Below are positions 49,890 through 58,372 of a DNA stretch of 62,866 bases, in pieces (position 1 is the first letter of the stretch; the number at the start of each line of letters is the position of its first letter). Under the pieces are notes generated by a model that did no database searches, was not told where the DNA came from, and saw only the letters and a list, made by a program, of their open reading frames with translations. Source of the DNA: Prevotella sp. (GTDB taxonomy: Bacteria > Bacteroidota > Bacteroidia > Bacteroidales > Bacteroidaceae); NCBI GenBank assembly GCA_017449495.1, contig JAFTFO010000004.1, positions 1-62,866 on the forward strand, given 5' to 3'. The translations under genes and the position numbers were made by a program.

Positions 49890-51794
49890 GTGGAAAAGAC
49901 CGAATTTACACTACTCAATAAGATTCAATACCCTGAGGATTTACGCAAGTTGCCTGTTGACGACCTGCCACAGCTATGCAAGGAGTTGCGCGAGGACATC
50001 GTCAAAGAGGTAGCGGTAAACCCCGGGCATCTGGCATCGAGCCTCGGTGTGGCAGAGATCACCGTCGCCCTGCACTATGTTTACAATACGCCAGAGGACC
50101 GCATCGTCTGGGACGTGGGGCATCAGGCCTATGGACATAAGATCCTGACAGGACGGAGAGAAAAGTTCTGTACGAACAGGAAGCTGGGCGGCATCAAGCC
50201 CTTCCCCTCACCCACCGAGAGCGAGTACGACACCTTCGCCTGTGGACACGCCAGCAACTCCGTATCGGCAGCCCTGGGTATGGCCGTCGCCGCGAAGCTC
50301 GAAGAGAAGAGTGACCGTCATGTGGTAGCCGTCATCGGCGACGGTGCTATGAGTGGCGGACTGGCTTTCGAGGGGCTGAACAACGTATCGTCGAGTCCTA
50401 ACGACCTGCTGATCATCCTCAACGACAACAACATGTCGATTGACCTGAGTGTGGGCGGCATGAAGCAATATCTGCTGAACCTGAGCACCAACGAGACTTA
50501 CAACGCCCTGCGCTTCAAGGCCTCGCGCTGGATGAACCGCAAAGGCATGCTCAACGATGAGCGCCGTAAGGGCATCATCCGACTGTCTAACGCTGTGAAG
50601 AGTGCTATCTCGCATCAGCAGAACATCTTCGAGGGTATGAACATCCGCTACTTCGGGCCCTTCGACGGACATAACGTGAAGGAGCTGGTGCGCATACTCC
50701 GACAGATCAAGGACATGAAAGGTCCAAAGCTGCTGCATCTGCATACCAAGAAAGGTCACGGTTATGCACCTGCAGAGAAGGACGTGATCGTATGGCACGC
50801 CCCGGGCAAATTCAACCCCGACACGGGTGAACGCTTGGTGGACGACGACCCCAACAAGCCCCAGAAATATCAGGATGTGTTCGGCCATACCCTTTTAGAA
50901 CTGGCCAAGCAAAACCCGAAGATCGTTGGCGTTACTCCAGCCATGCCCTCCGGCTGCTCGATGAACATCATGATGAAGGAGTTGCCGGAGCGCACCTTCG
51001 ACGTTGGTATCGCCGAGGGACATGCCGTCACCTTCTCTGGTGGTATGGCCAAGGACGGACTGCTGCCATTCTGCAACATCTACAGCGCCTTTGCCCAACG
51101 TGCCTTCGATAATATCATCCACGACGTGGCACTGCTGAACCTGAACGTGGTGTTCTGCTTCGACCGTGCTGGACTGGTGGGAGAAGATGGCCCGACACAT
51201 CATGGCGCCTTCGACCTGGCCGCCCTGCGACCCATCCCCAACCTGACAATCTCGTCGCCGATGGATGAGCATGAACTGCGACGACTGATGTACACGGCCC
51301 AGTTGCCCGACAAGGGACCGTTCGTCATCCGCTATCCTCGTGGCGGTGGTGTGCTGAAAGACTGGCGCTGTCCGTTGGAAGAGATAAAGGTAGGCACAGG
51401 CCGCAAGCTGCATGACGGCGACGACGTGGCTGTGCTCTCCATTGGTCCGATAGGCAATAACGTCACGCAGGCCATAGAGCAATTGTCAATTCTCAATTCT
51501 CAATTGTCAATTGCCCACTACGACATGCGCTTCCTGAAACCTCTCGACGAGCAGATCCTCGAAGAGGTGGGACGGAAGTTCAAGCGCATCGTCACCGTCG
51601 AGAACGGTGTCAGGAAAGGTGGTCTGGGCTCTGCTGTATTAGAGTGGATGAACGACCACGGCTATCAGCCTCAGGTGATTCGGTTAGGCTTGCCCGACGA
51701 GTTCGTGGAGCACGGTAAGGTGTGTGAGCTGCAACAGATCGTCGGTCTCGACCCTGAGAGTATCATCAAGGCGATCAAGGGAAGCGAAGAGTGA
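49890..51794 (+). CDS. dxs: 1-Deoxy-D-xylulose-5-phosphate synthase
   Basis: Thiamine-diphosphate enzyme that opens the MEP isoprenoid pathway. Seen: [23 protein letters not shown] motif [16 protein letters not shown] ... [27 protein letters not shown] and [15 protein letters not shown]. Start is GTG at 49890, 22 nt after the promoter. Odd: residues ~530-541 ([14 protein letters not shown]) are encoded by a CAATTGTCAATT array in a surface-linker position before the last domain. Followed by trkA after a GAAGAGTGA-type repeat that begins at its stop codon. Confidence 0.96.
   Translation: MEKTEFTLLNKIQYPEDLRKLPVDDLPQLCKELREDIVKEVAVNPGHLASSLGVAEITVALHYVYNTPEDRIVWDVGHQAYGHKILTGRREKFCTNRKLGGIKPFPSPTESEYDTFACGHASNSVSAALGMAVAAKLEEKSDRHVVAVIGDGAMSGGLAFEGLNNVSSSPNDLLIILNDNNMSIDLSVGGMKQYLLNLSTNETYNALRFKASRWMNRKGMLNDERRKGIIRLSNAVKSAISHQQNIFEGMNIRYFGPFDGHNVKELVRILRQIKDMKGPKLLHLHTKKGHGYAPAEKDVIVWHAPGKFNPDTGERLVDDDPNKPQKYQDVFGHTLLELAKQNPKIVGVTPAMPSGCSMNIMMKELPERTFDVGIAEGHAVTFSGGMAKDGLLPFCNIYSAFAQRAFDNIIHDVALLNLNVVFCFDRAGLVGEDGPTHHGAFDLAALRPIPNLTISSPMDEHELRRLMYTAQLPDKGPFVIRYPRGGGVLKDWRCPLEEIKVGTGRKLHDGDDVAVLSIGPIGNNVTQAIEQLSILNSQLSIAHYDMRFLKPLDEQILEEVGRKFKRIVTVENGVRKGGLGSAVLEWMNDHGYQPQVIRLGLPDEFVEHGKVCELQQIVGLDPESIIKAIKGSEE
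51480..51513. repeat. CAATTGTCAATT array in dxs
   Basis: Two CAATTGTCAATT words separated by CTCAATTCT. In frame in dxs; same family as 42900-42939 and 56799-56830. Confidence 0.8.
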
Positions 51795-51823
51795 GAAGTG
51801 AAGAGTAAAAGTGAAAAGTTAAG

Positions 51824-53179
51824 ATGAAGATCGTCATTGCCGGTGCAGGTGCCGTAGGAACTCACTTGTCGAAACTGTTGTCAAGAGGCCATCAGGACTG
51901 TGTGCTTATCGACGACGACGAGGAGCGTCTGAGTGCGCTCAGCGAATATGACGTGATGACCTACCAGGCATCACCCACGAGTATCAAGGCCCTGAAGGAA
52001 GCTGGCGCACAGCATGCCGACCTGTTCGTCGGCGTGACGCCGGAGGAGAGCATCAACATGAATGCCTGTATCCTGGCCCATGCCCTCGGCGCCAAGAAGA
52101 CCGTAGCCCGTATCGACAACTACGAATACCTGTCGCCAGAGCTACAGCCCTTCTTCAAGAATCTGGGTCTCGACTCCCTCATCTATCCGGAGGTGCTGGT
52201 GGCCACAGACATCACCAACAGCCTGAAGCTGTCGTGGGTACGTCAGCGCTGGGATGTCCACGGTGGCGCACTCATCCTCTTAGGTGTCAAGCTCCGTGAG
52301 ACGGCGGAGATCCTGAACCAGCCACTGAAGGACCTCTGCGGTCCCGACGACCCCTACCACGTCGTAGCCATCAAGCGCGGCGGTGACACGCTGATACCTG
52401 GCGGACTCGACGAGTTGCGTGTCAACGACCTTGTCTACTTCATGACCACCAAGGAGTATATCCCATACGTCAGGAAGATTGTGGGCAAGGAGCATTATGC
52501 AGACGTGAAGAACGTGATCATCATGGGAGGTGGCAAGACGGCTGTACGCGCTGCCCTCGCCATCCCTAACTATATGAACCTGAAGATCATCGAGAAGGAC
52601 GCCCAGCGCTGTGAGAAGCTGAACGAGCTGCTCGAGAGCAAGGAGGCGATGGTGATACACGGCGACGGGCGCGACCTCGGCCTGCTCGAAGAGGAAGGCA
52701 TCCGCAACACCCAGGCCTTCGTGGCACTGACGGGTAATGCCGAGACGAACATCCTCGCTTGTCTGACGGCCAAGAAGCTCGGTGTGCGCAAGACGGTCGC
52801 CATGGTCGAGAACCTCGACTACGTGAGCATGGCCGAAGGGCTGGACATCGGTACGATCATCAACAAGAAGACCATCGCCGCCAGCCATATCTTCCAGATG
52901 ATGCTTGAGGCAGATGTCGACAACCTGCGCTCGCTGATGCTCGTCGATGCCGACGTGGCGGAGTTCACTGCTGCCGAGGGGTCGAAGGTGACGAAGAGAC
53001 CCGTGAAAGACCTTGGCCTGCCCTTCGGAGCCACCATCGGCGGACTGGTGCGCAACGGCACCGGCATGCTCGTGAATGGTAACTCGCACATCCAGGCTGG
53101 CGACTGTGTCATGGTGTTCTGCCATGAACAGCAGATCGGGCAGATCGAGAAATACTTCAAGAAGTCCTCCATCTTCTAA
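51824..53179 (+). CDS. trkA: Trk potassium uptake regulator TrkA
   Basis: Cytoplasmic NAD-binding gate of the Trk potassium channel. Seen: two RCK repeats, the first opening IVIAGAGAVGTHLSKLLSRG, the second at ~225 (VIIMGGGKTAVRAALAIP), each followed by a TrkA-C domain (GGDTLIPGGLDELRVNDLVY; LVNGNSHIQAGDCVMVFC). 451 aa is normal. 17 bp before trkH, same transcript. Confidence 0.95.
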   Translation: MKIVIAGAGAVGTHLSKLLSRGHQDCVLIDDDEERLSALSEYDVMTYQASPTSIKALKEAGAQHADLFVGVTPEESINMNACILAHALGAKKTVARIDNYEYLSPELQPFFKNLGLDSLIYPEVLVATDITNSLKLSWVRQRWDVHGGALILLGVKLRETAEILNQPLKDLCGPDDPYHVVAIKRGGDTLIPGGLDELRVNDLVYFMTTKEYIPYVRKIVGKEHYADVKNVIIMGGGKTAVRAALAIPNYMNLKIIEKDAQRCEKLNELLESKEAMVIHGDGRDLGLLEEEGIRNTQAFVALTGNAETNILACLTAKKLGVRKTVAMVENLDYVSMAEGLDIGTIINKKTIAASHIFQMMLEADVDNLRSLMLVDADVAEFTAAEGSKVTKRPVKDLGLPFGATIGGLVRNGTGMLVNGNSHIQAGDCVMVFCHEQQIGQIEKYFKKSSIF

Positions 53180-53196
53180 ATCCGTCCATCGCGAAT

Positions 53197-54654
53197 ATGA
53201 TAAACTTCCGTATCATCAGCAAGATCATCGGTTCACTGCTGTTCATCGAAGCCTTCTTCATGACCTGGTGCGCAGCGATGGCCATCTACTTCCACGAGGA
53301 AGACCAGATTGCCTTCCTGATGTCTTTGCTGATCACCTTCGGAAGCGGATTCCTTTTCTTATTATGGGGCCGGAATGCAGAGAACGCCCTGAGCCGTAAG
53401 GATGCCTATCTGCTGGTGACGGCCGTCTGGGTCATCTTCTCCCTCTTCGGCATGTTCCCCTTCCTCATCCACGGAAGTATCACCAGCCTCACCGACGCCT
53501 ACTTCGAGACCATGTCGGGCTTCACCACGACAGGTGCCTCGATTATCGACGACGTGGAGGTGCTGCCCCACGGCATCCTGTTCTGGCGATCGCTGATGCA
53601 GTGGATAGGTGGTTTGGGAATCGTTTTCTTTACCATCGCCATCCTGCCGTCGTTGGTAGGAGGTAGCGTGAAGGTGTTTGCTGCCGAGGCGACAGGGCCC
53701 GTGAAGGCGAAGATGCACCCGAGGCTGACGACGACGGCCAAGTGGATATGGTCGATCTATCTGTTGCTGACCATTGGCTGTGGCGCTGCCTTCTGGCTGG
53801 CGGGCATGGATTGGTTCGACGCCACGAACTACTCGATGACCACCACCGCCACAGGTGGCTTCTCCATCCACAACGACTCACTGGCATTCTTCCATGACCC
53901 CGCCGTCGACTATATCGCCATCATCTTCCAGTTCCTGGCCGGTATCAACTTCACCCTGCTCTATGCATCGATCTTCAAGGCGAAGTTCGCCACCCTGTTC
54001 CGCAACTCCGAGTTCAAGTTCTATATCAGCCTGATGCTCCTGTCGGCAGCCGGCATCGCCACCGTACTCTACCTGCAGTCGGGCTACGAGCTGGAGAAGG
54101 CCGTTCGCAGCAGCCTGTTCCAGGTCGTCTCGTTTATGACCACCACGGGCATCTTCAGCGACGATGTGGCACAGTGGCCCCATATCACGTGGATCATCTT
54201 AGGAGCCGTCATGTTCATCGGTGCCTGTGCCGGCAGCACCAGCGGTGGATTCAAGTGCATCCGTGCGGTGATGACGTTGAAGTCGCTCCGCAATAACTTC
54301 CGTCAGATTCTACATCCCAACGCTGTGCTGCCAGTGAAGATCAACGGGCAGAGCGTGCCACAGGCCAGGATCGTTTCATTGTTCGCCTTCTTCACACTCT
54401 TCATGCTGATGATCCTCGTCACGGCGGCCATCATGCTCCTCTCGGGCGTTGATATGATCAACAGCATCGTCATTGCCCTGAGCTGCGTCAGCAACATCGG
54501 TCCCTCGCTCAGCACGGACATCGGGGCAAACATCACTTGGTCGGTGATGCCCGACTACGTGAAGTGGGTGCTCTCACTGCTCATGCTCATGGGACGTCTG
54601 GAGATCATGACAGTGCTGGTACTCTTCACCCAGAGCTTCTGGAAAGAAAATTGA
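53197..54654 (+). CDS. trkH: Trk potassium uptake membrane protein TrkH
   Basis: Membrane pore of Trk. Seen: 485 aa with ~10 membrane spans and four selectivity-filter-like loops (MSGFTTTGASIIDD, MTTTATGGFSIHN, FMTTTGIFSDD, CVSNIGPSLSTD), and GGLGIVFFTIAILP. Forms an operon with trkA. Confidence 0.95.
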   Translation: MINFRIISKIIGSLLFIEAFFMTWCAAMAIYFHEEDQIAFLMSLLITFGSGFLFLLWGRNAENALSRKDAYLLVTAVWVIFSLFGMFPFLIHGSITSLTDAYFETMSGFTTTGASIIDDVEVLPHGILFWRSLMQWIGGLGIVFFTIAILPSLVGGSVKVFAAEATGPVKAKMHPRLTTTAKWIWSIYLLLTIGCGAAFWLAGMDWFDATNYSMTTTATGGFSIHNDSLAFFHDPAVDYIAIIFQFLAGINFTLLYASIFKAKFATLFRNSEFKFYISLMLLSAAGIATVLYLQSGYELEKAVRSSLFQVVSFMTTTGIFSDDVAQWPHITWIILGAVMFIGACAGSTSGGFKCIRAVMTLKSLRNNFRQILHPNAVLPVKINGQSVPQARIVSLFAFFTLFMLMILVTAAIMLLSGVDMINSIVIALSCVSNIGPSLSTDIGANITWSVMPDYVKWVLSLLMLMGRLEIMTVLVLFTQSFWKEN

Positions 54655-54695
54655 ATAGTTGAAAGTTAAGTAGATGAACAATAACAGTTTATATC

Positions 54696-54763
54696 AACAC
54701 AGAGAGACAGAGACACAGAGAATTAATAAATAAAAAACCTCTGTAGCTCTGTGCCTCTGTGTT
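54696..54763. repeat. ACACAGAG inverted repeat after trkH
   Basis: AACACAGAGAGACAGAG... faces ...CTCTGTGCCTCTGTGTT with an A/T-rich loop. It is a dispersed repeat type and may act as the trkH terminator. A similar CACAGAT type is at 60317-60412. Confidence 0.75.
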
Positions 54764-54813
54764 TAAAAATGATATAAGATAATTTTGAATAGTTACTTAA
54801 TATATCCAAGACA

Positions 54814-55782
54814 ATGTATAAATTTGAACCATTATTAAAGCAAACGCTCTGGGGAGGCGACAAGATCATCCCCTTCAAGCATCTCAACGTCAGTCTGGAT
54901 CATGTTGGCGAGAGCTGGGAGATATCTGGCGTCAAGGACAACGAGACCATCGTGGCTGACGGCCCGGACAAGGGGAAGAGCCTGAACCAGTTAGTCCGGG
55001 AGCAGAAGGCACTGCTGGTGGGCAAAGAGAACTACCAGCGCTTCGGCGATGAGTTCCCCCTGCTCATCAAGTTTATCGATGCCCGTCAGAACTTGTCGAT
55101 CCAAGTACACCCGACAGACGAGATTGCCCATCGTCAGGGTAAGTCCCGTGGCAAAACCGAGATGTGGTATTGCTTAGGTGAAGAGGGTAATCATAATTCT
55201 CAATTACCCCAGCTCTACAACGGCCTGAAGCAACAGATCACGCCCGAGCAATACAAGCAGATGGTAGAGGACGACACCATCACCGAGGCGCTGGCACGCT
55301 ATGAGGTACATGAGGGCGACGTGTTCTTTATCCCCGCCGGTCGTATCCATGCCATCGGCGCTGGCTGTTTCGTCGCAGAGATACAGCAGACCTCGGATGT
55401 CACCTACCGCATCTACGACTTCAAGCGTAAGGACAAGAACGGCAACTACCGGGAGCTGCATACCAAAGAGGCTGCCGAGAGCATCGACTACACCGTGCTT
55501 GACAACTACCGCACGGACTACGACCTTCCTAAGAACGAGGGCAAGCAGGTCGTGAGTTGCCCCTATTTCACCACAGCCGTCTATGACCTCAACGAACCGA
55601 TGGCGCTCGACTACTCCGAACTCGACTCCTTTGTCATCCTCATCGCCGTCAAGGGCAGTGGCAGCCTCTCCGCCGATGGCGAGACCGTTGCTTTCCAGAC
55701 GGGTGACACCGTGCTGCTGCCAGCCACCACTAAGGAAGTAAAAGTCGATGGGGAAGTCAAGTTCCTCGAAACGTTTGTATAG
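54814..55782 (+). CDS. manA: Mannose-6-phosphate isomerase, class I
   Basis: Zinc enzyme linking fructose-6-P and mannose-6-P. Seen: LKQTLWGGDKI at the N-terminus, zinc ligands in LSIQVHPTDEIAH and KTEMWY, and FFIPAGRIHAIGAGC. 322 aa. Residues ~124-130 (GNHNSQLPQLY) contain a TCTCAATT word of the CAATTG repeat type, a possible small insert. Monocistronic as far as seen. Confidence 0.95.
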   Translation: MYKFEPLLKQTLWGGDKIIPFKHLNVSLDHVGESWEISGVKDNETIVADGPDKGKSLNQLVREQKALLVGKENYQRFGDEFPLLIKFIDARQNLSIQVHPTDEIAHRQGKSRGKTEMWYCLGEEGNHNSQLPQLYNGLKQQITPEQYKQMVEDDTITEALARYEVHEGDVFFIPAGRIHAIGAGCFVAEIQQTSDVTYRIYDFKRKDKNGNYRELHTKEAAESIDYTVLDNYRTDYDLPKNEGKQVVSCPYFTTAVYDLNEPMALDYSELDSFVILIAVKGSGSLSADGETVAFQTGDTVLLPATTKEVKVDGEVKFLETFV

Positions 55783-55799
55783 ACGTTCGCCTGTGAGGG

Positions 55800-56798
55800 T
55801 TATGACGCCTCAAGATATTGTTTGATATCCTCCTGTATTCTCCGGAACTGCTCAGAGAAGATATAGCCATTGTTTTTCTTGAGCATCACCTTGATGTCCT
55901 GCAACGAGTTCTCGTAGCAGGTCATCTCATTACGCTTCTGGGTACTGTGCGCTTTCGCCTGGCTGATCTCGTTCTGACGCTCCTGGCGCAAGTAGTTACA
56001 CACCTTCGAGAGCATGGGCGACACGACGGTATCGAACAGATGATGCCCCTGTATATATAAATAGGTGGTCTGTGGTGTCACACCCAGCGCCTTGACACTC
56101 TCCTTCGTTGCCAGGTACTCTTCCTTGGCATCGGGGAAGAGCCGTTGCAACTCATTGATCTTCGTAAAGACCTTACGCCTCACGTTCGCTATCGACGGGG
56201 CTGGGACATGGATATTGAAGCCGCCGGGGTCGGCTATACGGTTGAAGTCGGTGATGGTGAACTTGGGGTAGCTGCCGTTGCGGTACAACATGACAGACCA
56301 GACGAACAGCGGGAAGATGGCCTCGGAGAACTGCTTGAAATAGTCGCGGAAGTCAAAGATGGAATGGTCGTTAAGCGTCACCGACACGCAGACATTATGA
56401 AGCGACGGCGCATAGCACTGGAAGTTCTCTATGGCATAGACGTAGGTGTGGAACACATACGGACTCTCGAGTATGCTTTTCGACGACGGCGTGGCACCGG
56501 CCATCAGATAGTCATAGTCGGCATCCACACAGGCAATCATGTCCCGACCCAAAGGCTCACCCTTAAGGAAGTTCATCAGTACCGACTTCTTCCCGCGTGT
56601 CAGTTTTGCCTTCGAGGGGAGCATCACCTCGAAATAGCGCCTTTCATCCTCAAACTCAGAGAGCACCGTCCGCCAGAAATAGATATCATCATAGCTTTCC
56701 ACGTAGGCAACGATCCTACGTCGGCTCTTTTTCGAAGTAAGCGCATTCGCCGCCTCAAAATACTTGCTATTCAGATTATCCTTCAGCCGACGGCCCAT
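55800..56798 (-). CDS. DUF4435 domain protein (AriB-like, TOPRIM-type)
   Basis: 332 aa. Seen: RRRIVAYVESYDDIYFWRTV, whose Glu fits the TOPRIM acidic position, then DMIACVDADYDYLMAG with a D-x-D motif, and YAIENFQCYAPSLH. This is the DUF4435 arrangement found in AriB of the PARIS anti-phage system, where it partners an ABC-type ATPase. The ATG at 56798 is preferred over a TTG at 56807 that lies in the CAATTG repeat. It directly follows the AAA ATPase gene. Confidence 0.8.
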   Translation of the reverse strand: MGRRLKDNLNSKYFEAANALTSKKSRRRIVAYVESYDDIYFWRTVLSEFEDERRYFEVMLPSKAKLTRGKKSVLMNFLKGEPLGRDMIACVDADYDYLMAGATPSSKSILESPYVFHTYVYAIENFQCYAPSLHNVCVSVTLNDHSIFDFRDYFKQFSEAIFPLFVWSVMLYRNGSYPKFTITDFNRIADPGGFNIHVPAPSIANVRRKVFTKINELQRLFPDAKEEYLATKESVKALGVTPQTTYLYIQGHHLFDTVVSPMLSKVCNYLRQERQNEISQAKAHSTQKRNEMTCYENSLQDIKVMLKKNNGYIFSEQFRRIQEDIKQYLEAS

Positions 56799-56830
56799 AA
56801 TTGTCAATTATCAATTGTCAATTGTCAATT
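56799..56830. repeat. CAATTG-type array between the AAA and DUF4435 genes
   Basis: AATTGTCAATTATCAATTG then TCAATTGTCAATT. It contributes the stop codon of the ATPase gene and fills the gap to the DUF4435 start. Confidence 0.85.
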
Positions 56831-57662
56831 ACAAAGTAATGTCGCTCACCTCCGTCACGGCATCCATCCAGCCGTTCATGACAACAGCCGGCGAGTGAGT
56901 AGTCAGGATGATCTGCACGTTAGGATTCAACTCCAGACAGAGGTCGATGAGCCGCTTCTGCCATTCGATATGGAGCGACACCTCGGGCTCATCCATAAAG
57001 AGCACGTATGGCTGGTTATCCTCCACCAACACGGTGAGCAGGATGGCCAGGATCTGTTTCTCACCGCTCGACAGCTGATAAGGCACCAGTGTCTCACCGA
57101 TCTGCGAGAAGCGGATCTCATTCTCCGTCCGCACGATCTTCTTCCCGGTGTCGGTGAACAGGTCGTCAACGATATCCTGGAAACGGCGCTTCTTCTCCGA
57201 CAGTTGCTGGGCAGCATCCGTCTGGCCCGTTTGGAGCTCGGCAATGATCCGGTTACCGATGTTCACCTGATAGTCCAGGTACTTGCGCTGCAGATGGTAG
57301 AGCTGAAAGTCAAGGGCCGAACGGATACGGGTGTCCACCATGTTCAGCGTCTCGTTGTCGAGCATGGGGGAGTCGAGTGAGCGGATGATGTCGAAGCGGA
57401 TATGGGTCGCATCGGCAGGCTCCACGTCGATATGCACGCCTTTCAGCAGGTGGTTGATGATATCCCCGTTGGTGTTCACACTCTTGACCACCTTGTTGAG
57501 GATGGTACTCTTTCCCACACCGTTGATGCCACTCAGGATATTCACCTGACGGTTCAGTTCCCACACGATGTGCTTCTTCCCGCTCCAGAGCGAGTCGATC
57601 TCTATTCGTCGGATATAGTCAGCATATTTCTGCATAGGCGTTGATGTTATGGCTATCGGCAT
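56829..57662 (-). CDS. AAA/ABC-type ATPase (AriA-like)
   Basis: 277 aa. Seen: VNILSGINGVGKSTILNKVV (Walker A), LSSGEKQILAILLTVL (ABC signature), PYVLFMDEPEVSLHIEWQKR (Walker B and D-loop), and IILTTHSPAVVMNGW (His switch): an OLD/AAA_15-like ATPase. Paired with DUF4435, it has the gene order of PARIS, where the ATPase holds the nuclease until a trigger. It is shorter than the AriA proteins I know. Its start overlaps the FKBP gene by 10 bp; Met10 (57635) is an alternative start. Confidence 0.85.
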   Translation of the reverse strand: MPIAITSTPMQKYADYIRRIEIDSLWSGKKHIVWELNRQVNILSGINGVGKSTILNKVVKSVNTNGDIINHLLKGVHIDVEPADATHIRFDIIRSLDSPMLDNETLNMVDTRIRSALDFQLYHLQRKYLDYQVNIGNRIIAELQTGQTDAAQQLSEKKRRFQDIVDDLFTDTGKKIVRTENEIRFSQIGETLVPYQLSSGEKQILAILLTVLVEDNQPYVLFMDEPEVSLHIEWQKRLIDLCLELNPNVQIILTTHSPAVVMNGWMDAVTEVSDITL

Positions 57663-58354
57663 TTGAATTCGCCGTGAGTCTCTCCAGGATGCCAGAAATC
57701 CTGCAGGGCGATGTCGAAGATCAGGTTGCTATAAGCTGGTATCGTACTTTGGCTGGAAGAGCCATAGCCCAGCGGATAGGGGATGTGCACCCGCCAGCGG
57801 TCACCCTTGTGCATGTTCAACAGGGCCGTACAGAAACCGTCGACGACACCGGAGACCGCCAAGTCAGCCACGCCAGCCGTCTTCCAGTCGAAGTCGTTCA
57901 GGTAGGTCTGGTCGAACACATAACCCTCGCTGTAGCTCGCCGACTGGATGAGCCGCCCACGATACGACACACGGACCGTATCCGTATAGATAGGACTCTC
58001 CGTACCACTGCCGGCCTCCAACTGCTCTACATAGATATAGTCGCTGTTCGTGAGATCCTGCGCGGAAGACTCCTTCGTATAGGTCAGTATCTTACGATAC
58101 CAATCGCTGTTAGCCCTCGTCGCCCAACGGTCGGTGGTTCCTTCGTTACGTTCCTGCCAGTTAGCGAACTCCTCCTCCGTCGTGTTCTCCTCGCTGCAAG
58201 AAGTGAAGAGTGAAGAGTGAAGAGTGAAGAATGCCGAGCACAGCAACAACCTCCACGTCCAAACCTCTCTCTTCTTTCTCCTTTTATCTATAGCGGTAGC
58301 CGCTCGACCTTGGTTGCTTGTTCCGAAGGTCTCAAGAAATTCTTCACTCTTCAT
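57653..58354 (-). CDS. FKBP-type peptidyl-prolyl isomerase lipoprotein
   Basis: 233 aa. Seen: basic n-region (KRRKKREVWTWR), hydrophobic LLLCSAFFTLHSSLF, lipobox FTSC with Cys53, then the FKBP domain: VRVSYRGRLIQSA, VVDGFCTALLNMHKGDRWRV, IPYPLGYGSS and NLIFDIAL. A fold helper in the periplasm or outer membrane, like GldI-type lipoproteins of gliding/T9SS bacteria. Odd: the codons for the hydrophobic core and lipobox (58200-58236), and the start codon region, are TTCACTC/GAAGAGTGA repeat copies. Confidence 0.88.
   Translation of the reverse strand: MKSEEFLETFGTSNQGRAATAIDKRRKKREVWTWRLLLCSAFFTLHSSLFTSCSEENTTEEEFANWQERNEGTTDRWATRANSDWYRKILTYTKESSAQDLTNSDYIYVEQLEAGSGTESPIYTDTVRVSYRGRLIQSASYSEGYVFDQTYLNDFDWKTAGVADLAVSGVVDGFCTALLNMHKGDRWRVHIPYPLGYGSSSQSTIPAYSNLIFDIALQDFWHPGETHGEFKCR
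58200..58236. repeat. GAAGAGT repeat inside the FKBP signal peptide
   Basis: Four head-to-tail (A)GTGAAGA units; on the coding strand they read TTCACTCTTCACTC and encode FFTLHSSLFTS. Further copies lie at 58332-58370 around the start codon. Confidence 0.85.
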
Positions 58355-58372
58355 TCTTCACTCTTCACTTAT

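Noticed and set aside
56145-57380. 411-aa plus-strand ORF opposite the AAA/DUF4435 genes
   Set aside because: Overlaps two genes with clear ATPase and TOPRIM motifs on the other strand; composition is His/Arg/Leu-rich shadow.
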